A DNA stretch of 64,000 nt from Theocolax elegans (taxonomy: Eukaryota; Arthropoda; Insecta; Hymenoptera; Cerocephalidae), in NCBI GenBank assembly GCA_026168455.1, contig CM047429.1, positions 2,539,720 to 2,603,719 on the forward strand, in the 5' to 3' direction. Positions 57,390-64,000 of the stretch are shown in pieces; position 1 is the stretch's first letter, and every line of letters starts with the position of its first letter. The position numbers and the translations under genes were made by a program. The notes below the pieces were generated by a model that did not search any database, had not been told where the DNA came from, and saw only the letters and a program-made list of their open reading frames with translations.

Positions 57390-57417
57390 AAGTTTTATGG
57401 TAACTGAATTTATTGAT

Positions 57418-57960
57418 AGTGAAAAAGTATCTTTATTGATCTTCACGAACAACAGTTGTTAATAGATGTTAATAGAAGTTAAATTTTTGCCGACGTTTCG
57501 GACGTTTTTTTCGCCGTCCTTTTCAAGGCAAATTTAAAAAGAACTCAAAAAAACAACATATCACTCGTGTGGTTACATCTCGCAAAAGACACTCTCTCAG
57601 GCATATTATTACATATCAATCTATGTTGTCGCTATCAGAACACTCGTTTAAAAAAATATACATAGGACCTCCCCGAAATTGTGACTTGGGACTCCCTTCG
57701 GGGAGGTCCTATGTATATTTTTTTAAACGAGTGTTCTGATAGCGACAACATAGATTGATATGTAATAATATGCCTGAGAGAGTGTCTTTTGCGAGATGTA
57801 ACCACACGAGTGATATGTTGTTTTTTTGAGTTCTTTTTAAATTTGCCTTGAAAAGGGACGGCGAAAAATCGTCCGAAACGTCGGCAAAAGTTAACTTCTA
57901 TTAACATCTTATAACAACTGTTGTTCGTGACGATCAATATAGATACTTTTTTTACTAAAG
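57418..57960. repeat. hairpin element D, copy 2 (inverted)
   Basis: The complement of 55264-55799 including the loop. Confidence 0.8.
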
Positions 57961-58976
57961 ATTACTTGGACGAACGATAAATTCATTTAAACAATGAATT
58001 TATTGATCTCCACAAGCTAAAGACTATTCCTCACAACTCAGTAAGGCGGACTGTATTAATCATTTATACGATAATGTATATATATACTTCATAATAATAG
58101 TAAGAATAATGACTTTCTTCACACTTCTAATGCTCACTTCCTTACTTATTATATAAATAAAAGTAGGGCAGGGAGCACTGTCATTAGCTATTCAAGCCGC
58201 ATGGTAAATTATTTTCAGTACTCAATGCCGGACTCTCCGAGTCAAGTGTAATACACCTGAACATACGGGTTTTGTCCAAGTTGGACAGTCCAACATCAAT
58301 TTTGTCTTAAGCTATTTTTTAAAAATGTTTTAATCAAATATTTGCGGACAGATGGACGGACACTTGTCTGCAAAGATTTTAATTATAATATAGACATCTT
58401 TGTTAAGCTACAAAATTGTAAACTTATTAGGACCTGACTCAATTGCACACAATTAAACGTGAGAATCAACTCGAAGGTTAAACCTTACACATGACCTTAC
58501 AATCTTTTTGGACGCAAAAAAAACCGAGCTAGATTGTTGCCTAACGCGTCGATCGTTGCCGCCGTACCTCGCCTCTGGCATACCGACGGTCGTCCATGTC
58601 ACGTCGTTTATTGCTTTCTTACTTCTCTTTCATATCTTCCACTGTGACGGTTATTTGGATTACAGAATATTACAAGTTCGCTTTAGCCTTTTCCTGCTCT
58701 TGCGATTATACATTACTCATTTGTTCTTATTTATAGCTTCGGTTTTATTTTTTATTTTTTGTTTTTGTTTCTTTATTTCGTTACTTTTTTTTATAGGGGA
58801 GCAAGACCACCTGCCTTTGAGGCTTTTTCCTCGTCTGTTCCTACTCTTATTTCTTCTCTTTTCTCTTCTTTCTTCTCTCTTCCTTGTCTTTTATTTACCT
58901 ATTTTAAAAGAAGGAGTTCCTACCTACTCTCTAACTCACCCTACCTTTCATTCTGTGCTTTTTCATTCATTCGCTC
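57961..58976 (-). repeat. palindrome arm, inverted, and central loop
   Basis: The complement of 54247-55263. The joint at about 58976 drops back to sequence equivalent to 54446, leaving 58774-58976 unpaired as the loop of the large palindrome. A 178-codon ORF across the joint is not conserved beyond it. Confidence 0.75.
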
Positions 58977-59793
58977 TAAAGAAACAAAAACAAAAAATAA
59001 AAAATAAAACCGAAGCTATAAATAAGAACAAATGTAATGTATAATCGAAAAGCAGGAAAAGGCTAAAGCGAACTTGTAATATTCTGTAATCCAAATAACC
59101 GTCACAGTGGAAGATATGAAAGAGAAGTAAGAAAGCAATAAACGACGTGACATGGACGACCGTCGGTATGCCAGAGGCGAGGTACGGCGGCAACGATCGA
59201 CGCGTTAGGCAACAATCTAGCTCGGTTTTTTTTGCGTCCAAAAAGATTGTAAGGTCATGTGTAAGGTTTAACCTTCGAGTTGATTCTCACGTTTAATTGT
59301 GTGCAATTGAGTCAGGTCCTAATAAGTTTACAATTTTGTAGCTTAACAAAGATGTCTATATTATAATTAAAATCTTTGCAGACAAGTGTCCGTCCATCTG
59401 TCCCGCAAATATTTGATTAAAACATTTTTAAAAAATAGCTTAAGACAAAATTGATGTTGGACTGTCCAACTTGGACAAAACCCGTATGTTCAGGTGTATT
59501 ACACTTGACTCGGAGAGTCCGGCATTGAGTACTGAAAATAATTTACCATGCGGCTTGAATAGCTAATGACAGTGCTCCCTGCCCTACTTTTATTTATATA
59601 ATAAGTAAGGAAGTGAGCATTAGAAGTGTGAAGAAAGTCATTATTCTTACTATTATTATGAAGTATATATATACATTATCGTATAAATGATTAATACAGT
59701 CCGCCTTACTGAGTTGTGAGGAATAGTCTTTAGCTTGTGGAGATCAATAAATTCATTGTTTAAATGAATTTATCGTTCGTCCAAGTAATCTTT

Positions 59794-60329
59794 AGTAAAA
59801 AAGTATCTATATTGATCGTCACGAACAACAGTTGTTATAAGATGTTAATAGAAGTTAACTTTTGCCGACGTTCGGACGTTTTTTCGCCGTCCCTTTTCAA
59901 GGCAAATTTAAAAAGAACTCAAAAAAACAACATATCACTCGTGTGGTTACATCTCGCAAAAGACACTCTCTCAGGCATATTATTACATATCAATCTATGT
60001 TGTCGCTATCAGAACACTCGTTTAAAAAAATATACATAGGACCTCCCCGAAGGGAGTCCCAAGTCACAATTTCGGGGAGGTCCTATGTATATTTTTTTAA
60101 ACGAGTGTTCTGATAGCGACAACATAGATTGATATGTAATAATATGCCTGAGAGAGTGTCTTTTGCGAGATGTAACCACACGAGTGATATGTTGTTTTTT
60201 TGAGTTCTTTTTAAATTTGCCTTGAAAAGGACGGCGAAAAAACGTCCGAAACGTCGGCAAAAATTTAACTTCTATTAACATCTATTAACAACTGTTGTTC
60301 GTGAAGATCAATAAAGATACTTTTTCACT
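59794..60329. repeat. hairpin element D, copy 3
   Basis: Same orientation and loop as the copy at 55264. Confidence 0.8.
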
Positions 60330-60357
60330 ATCAATAAATTCAGTTACCATAAAACTT

Positions 60358-60606
60358 TGTAACGTGGTATTTCGTCCTAATACCAGTTACAAGTTATTTA
60401 TTAATTTAATACAGGGACGACGGCCCCGAAAACGCGTCTTTGTCGTCGCCGTGGGTTAATAAGTTAACCCGTCGGGACATGGTAACGGAGATAGGACGAT
60501 CTCCTACGTACCGACACACGTGGCGGGAAAATCGGGAATCGGAATAATGATTGCGGGTTAATTTATAATTAATGACGCGACCGTTAAGTTAAAACAAAAT
60601 AAATAA
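60358..60606 (-). repeat. Gypsy-R LTR end, inverted, copy 2
   Basis: Duplicate of 55828-56076. Confidence 0.82.
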
Positions 60607-61669
60607 CGATGGCTCCTAATCATATAATGCTATTTCAAAAACCGATTTCATACAATGCTAATTCAAAAGAATGTTTCATATCATTCTATTTCAGAAAGTT
60701 CTTTCATAGAAGGCTATTTCAAAAAGTTCTTTCATATAATGCTATTTGAAAATACTTTCATAAGATTCTATTTCAGAATGTGATTTCATATAATTCTATC
60801 TGAAAAAACAATTTCATATGATGCTATTTAAAACGTAATTTTATAGAATGATGTTTTAAAAAGTGTCAAAATAATTCTATCGAACCCGGGACTTTATTCA
60901 GTAAGACTACAATCCCTAAAAGGTAAATAAAAGAAATTACTTTTTTCAATTTTTAATGTTAATAATACGATATAATTAAATTATTTTAAATGAATGCAAT
61001 ATTTATTACTTATTAATAAAACTTTTAATTTCAGCATTAACATTATAGTTTACTTGAATAAACAATTTTTGTATCTATTTAAATAAAATATTTTAAAAAA
61101 TTAAATTTTTTTAAAAAATTGATGTAAAAATATTATGTTTAAATAGATACAAAAATTGTTTATTCAAGTAAACTATAATGTTAATGCTGAAATTAAAAGT
61201 TTTATTAATAAGTAATAAATATTGCATTCATTTAAAATAATTTAATTATATCGTATTATTAACATTAAAATTGAAAAAAGTAATTTCTTTTATTTACCTT
61301 TTAGGGATTGTAGTCTTACTGAATAAAGTCCCGGGTTCGATAGAATTATTTTGACACTTTTTAAAACATCATTCTATAAAATTACGTTTTAAATAGCATC
61401 ATATGAAATTGTTTTTTCAGATAGAATTATATGAAATCACATTCTGAAATAGAATCTTATGAAAGTATTTTTCAAATAGCATTATATGAAATTTATTTTG
61501 AAATGGAATTATATGAAACAGTTTTTTGAAATAGCATTATATGAAAGAACTTTTTGAAATAGCCTTCTATGAAAGAACTTTCTGAAATAGAATGATATGA
61601 AACATTCTTTTGAATTAGCATTGTATGAAATCGGTTTTTGAAATAGCATTATATGATTAGGAGCCATCG
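60607..61669. mobile_element. 28-bp-repeat foldback element, full copy 2
   Basis: Near-identical to 56077-57140, including the loss of two repeat units in the left arm. It differs by single-base run-length changes. Confidence 0.85.
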
Positions 61670-61918
61670 TTATTTATTTTGTTTTAACTTAACGGTCGCG
61701 TCATTAATTATAAATTAACCCGCAATCATTATTCCGATTCCCGATTTTCCCGCCACGTGTGTCGGTACGTAGGAGATCGTCCTATCTCCGTTACCATGTC
61801 CCGACGGGTTAACTTATTAACCCACGGCGACGACAAAGACGCGTTTTCGGGGCCGTCGTCCCTGTATTAAATTAATAAATAACTTGTAACTGGTATTAGG
61901 ACGAAATACCACGTTACA
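61670..61918 (+). repeat. Gypsy-R LTR end, plus copy 2
   Basis: Duplicate of 57141-57389, again followed by AAGT. Confidence 0.82.
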
Positions 61919-61946
61919 AAGTTTTATGGTAACTGAATTTATTGAT

Positions 61947-62488
61947 AGTGAAAAAGTATCTTTATTGATCTTCACGAACAACAGTTGTTAATAGATGTTA
62001 ATAGAAGTTAAATTTTTGCCGACGTTTCGGACGTTTTTTCGCCGTCCTTTTCAAGGCAAATTTAAAAAGAACTCAAAAAAACAACATATCACTCGTGTGG
62101 TTACATCTCGCAAAAGACACTCTCTCAGGCATATTATTACATATCAATCTATGTTGTCGCTATCAGAACACTCGTTTAAAAAAATATACATAGGACCTCC
62201 CCGAAATTGTGACTTGGGACTCCCTTCGGGGAGGTCCTATGTATATTTTTTTAAACGAGTGTTCTGATAGCGACAACATAGATTGATATGTAATAATATG
62301 CCTGAGAGAGTGTCTTTTGCGAGATGTAACCACACGAGTGATATGTTGTTTTTTTGAGTTCTTTTTAAATTTGCCTTGAAAAGGGACGGCGAAAAATCGT
62401 CCGAAACGTCGGCAAAAGTTAACTTCTATTAACATCTTATAACAACTGTTGTTCGTGACGATCAATATAGATACTTTTTTTACTAAAG
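61947..62488. repeat. hairpin element D, copy 4 (inverted)
   Basis: Same orientation and loop as the copy at 57418. Confidence 0.8.
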
Positions 62489-63576
62489 ATTACTTGGACG
62501 AACGATAAATTCATTTAAACAATGAATTTATTGATCTCCACAAGCTAAAGACTATTCCTCACAACTCAGTAAGGCGGACTGTATTAATCATTTATACGAT
62601 AATGTATATATATACTTCATAATAATAGTAAGAATAATGACTTTCTTCACACTTCTAATGCTCACTTCCTTACTTATTATATAAATAAAAGTAGGGCAGG
62701 GAGCACTGTCATTAGCTATTCAAGCCGCATGGTAAATTATTTTCAGTACTCAATGCCGGACTCTCCGAGTCAAGTGTAATACACCTGAACATACGGGTTT
62801 TGTCCAAGTTGGACAGTCCAACATCAATTTTGTCTTAAGCTATTTTTTAAAAATGTTTTAATCAAATATTTGCGGACAGATGGACGGACACTTGTCTGCA
62901 AAGATTTTAATTATAATATAGACATCTTTGTTAAGCTACAAAATTGTAAACTTATTAGGACCTGACTCAATTGCACACAATTAAACGTGAGAATCAACTC
63001 GAAGGTTAAACCTTACACATGACCTTACAATCTTTTTGGACGCAAAAAAAACCGAGCTAGATTGTTGCCTAACGCGTCGATCGTTGCCGCCGTACCTCGC
63101 CTCTGGCATACCGACGGTCGTCCATGTCACGTCGTTTATTGCTTTCTTACTTCTCTTTCATATCTTCCACTGTGACGGTTATTTGGATTACAGAATATTA
63201 CAAGTTCGCTTTAGCCTTTTCCTGCTCTTGCGATTATACATTACTCATTTGTTCTTATTTATAGCTTCGGTTTTATTTTTTATTTTTTGTTTTTGTTTCT
63301 TTATTTCGTTACTTTTTTTTATAGGGGAGCAAGACCACCTGCCTTTGAGGCTTTTTCCTCGTCTGTTCCTACTCTTATTTCTTCTCTTTTCTCTTCTTTC
63401 TTCTCTCTTCCTTGTCTTTTATTTACCTATTTTAAAAGAAGGAGTTCCTACCTACTCTCTAACTCACCCTACCTTTCATTCTGTGCTTTTTCATTCATTC
63501 GCTCCTTTCGCTCAACTTTCATTTCACAAAAACCCTTGTTTCCCTATCCGGAATGTTAGTCATTGCTTATGTTAGT
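62489..63576 (-). repeat. palindrome arm, inverted, copy 2
   Basis: The complement of 54173-55263. Unlike the copy at 57961 it continues past the 54247 equivalent into the R1-like fragment. Confidence 0.75.
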
Positions 63577-64000
63577 ACAACTTCTCTAAACTATCTTGAT
63601 TATCTGTTCTACTACCACTGTTAGTGCGACATTTATTAGTACGACTTTCGATTTAAACTTATCTTTTATCTGCCGTCTTTGACTACTGAGTTTCTCCCTT
63701 TGCTCACTCACGCTTTTCCTTTCTCTCCACCCTATTTCTAGTTCTGGAAGATTAACTGAGCCTACATCTATCACTCACACTTCATCTACTTCTGGAGCTG
63801 CTAATTCTGCTATAGTCGCGGCTAAAACCAAGTCTTTTTCTAAATCTTCCGTAGCAATCTTTATAAGCATAATGTCTTTAACCATCATGGTTAATTTGTC
63901 TATTCTCTCTTTGGTCGTCATCATCCCTTTTGTGTTTCTATCTGCTTCTTCCATATCCTGTACATATTTGTGTCGTATTGTTTCGTACTTCACGCATGCC
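63577..64000 (-). pseudogene. R1-clade ORF end, inverted copy
   Basis: The complement of 53749-54172, encoding the last residues of the R1-like ORF (KYETIRHKYVQDMEEADR and so on) on the minus strand. It shares the TGA near 63775 with the plus copy, so it is a duplicate of an already dead fragment. It is cut by the window end. Confidence 0.8.

Larger units (their letters stand above)
29396..57393 (+). mobile_element. Ty3/gypsy element 'Gypsy-R', expanded by nested insertions
   Basis: The 5' LTR (29400-30397) is preceded by AAGT. The last complete LTR end in plus orientation (57389) is followed by AAGT, consistent with a 4-bp target duplication. Between them lie the primer site, a leader, a Crypton-like pseudogene, two R1-clade elements, gag remnant, protease, RT, integrase, a third ORF, a polypurine tract and the 3' LTR start at 51677. 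That LTR is split at 52173/52174 by the 28-bp-repeat foldback, and the rest is displaced by the palindrome. Assigning all parts to one insertion is an inference, since an alternative 3' end with the same AAGT exists at 61918. Confidence 0.55.
54446..58976. repeat. 4.53 kb tandem duplication, unit 1
   Basis: This unit is repeated at 58977-63504 with an offset of 4528-4531 bp, in the same orientation. Arm-specific differences are shared between the units (the tail reads CGAAAAGCAGG near 54516 and 59044, but CTGCTCTTGCG near 58696 and 63223), so the palindrome existed before the duplication. Confidence 0.8.
58977..63504. repeat. 4.53 kb tandem duplication, unit 2
   Basis: The second copy of 54446-58976. 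It contains arm 58977-59793, hairpin D 59794-60329, LTR end 60358-60606 (-), foldback 60607-61669, LTR end 61670-61918 (+), hairpin D 61947-62488 and arm from 62489. Confidence 0.8.
53749..64000. repeat. hierarchical palindrome centred near 58875
   Basis: Any base x from 53749 on pairs with the complement at about 117749 minus x (for example 53974-54162 with 63586-63774). Each half also contains a palindrome, centred near 56608 and 61138, on a foldback element. The central loop is 58774-58976. The right arm runs off the window, so the true size exceeds 10.2 kb. Confidence 0.85.

Noticed and set aside
58508..59044. 178-codon ORF with many Phe/Leu residues, resembling a membrane protein
   Set aside because: It is a translation of T-rich repeat sequence, is present in inverted copies, and crosses the palindrome joint. 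No conserved domain.

Overview
The window looks like arthropod, probably insect, nuclear DNA in a transposon-dense, repeat-rich region. This rests on AT-rich low-complexity sequence, the mixture of transposon families, an intron with GT..AG borders, LTR primer-binding sites matching the 3' ends of animal tRNA-Lys and tRNA-Arg, and the absence of any bacterial-type operon. I found no intact host gene. Almost every protein match is a transposable-element protein, and nearly all carry stops, frameshifts or deletions.

Layout. 1-4643: AT-rich DNA with a decayed Ty3/gypsy integrase (minus strand). 4644-14690: a complete but dead Ty3/gypsy element (here 'Gypsy-K') with two LTRs, a tRNA-Lys-type primer site, a TCTT target duplication, and a 1.56 kb TTAA-flanked inverted-repeat element inside gag. 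15442-17126: the 5' end of a second Gypsy-K copy on the minus strand. 18066-21876: a 3.8 kb TA-flanked foldback element carrying further insertions. 21893-24562: a Gypsy-K-like LTR end abutting a BEL/Pao pol remnant (minus strand). 24560-25215: an array of a TTCGGGTAG-type repeat. 26563-26883: a Penelope-like GIY-YIG tail. 28074-28756: a hairpin MITE.

29400 to about 57389 is best read as a second Ty3/gypsy element ('Gypsy-R', tRNA-Arg-type primer site) broken up by other elements. Its 5' LTR is 29400-30397. A Crypton-like tyrosine-recombinase pseudogene lies at 31871-33269. Two R1-clade non-LTR elements lie head to tail at 33657-45614, each junction marked by the same 14-bp sequence. The protease, reverse transcriptase and integrase of Gypsy-R lie at 46709-49592. 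An unusual third ORF with gag-type zinc knuckles lies between pol and the 3' LTR (49734-51572). The 3' LTR starts at 51677 and is split by a foldback element at 52174.

52174-64000 is a hierarchical palindrome. Fragments of another R1-clade element, LTR ends, a 28-bp-repeat foldback element and a hairpin element are arranged so that the whole stretch reads as an inverted repeat centred near 58875. Inside it is a roughly 4.53 kb tandem duplication. It could be a real amplified palindrome or an assembly product; long reads would decide.

The genes do not form a pathway. They are layers of nested insertion. The most unusual items are the post-pol zinc-knuckle ORF with an upstream splice acceptor, the intron-bearing Crypton-like recombinase, the site-specific tandem R1-clade pair, and the nested palindrome.
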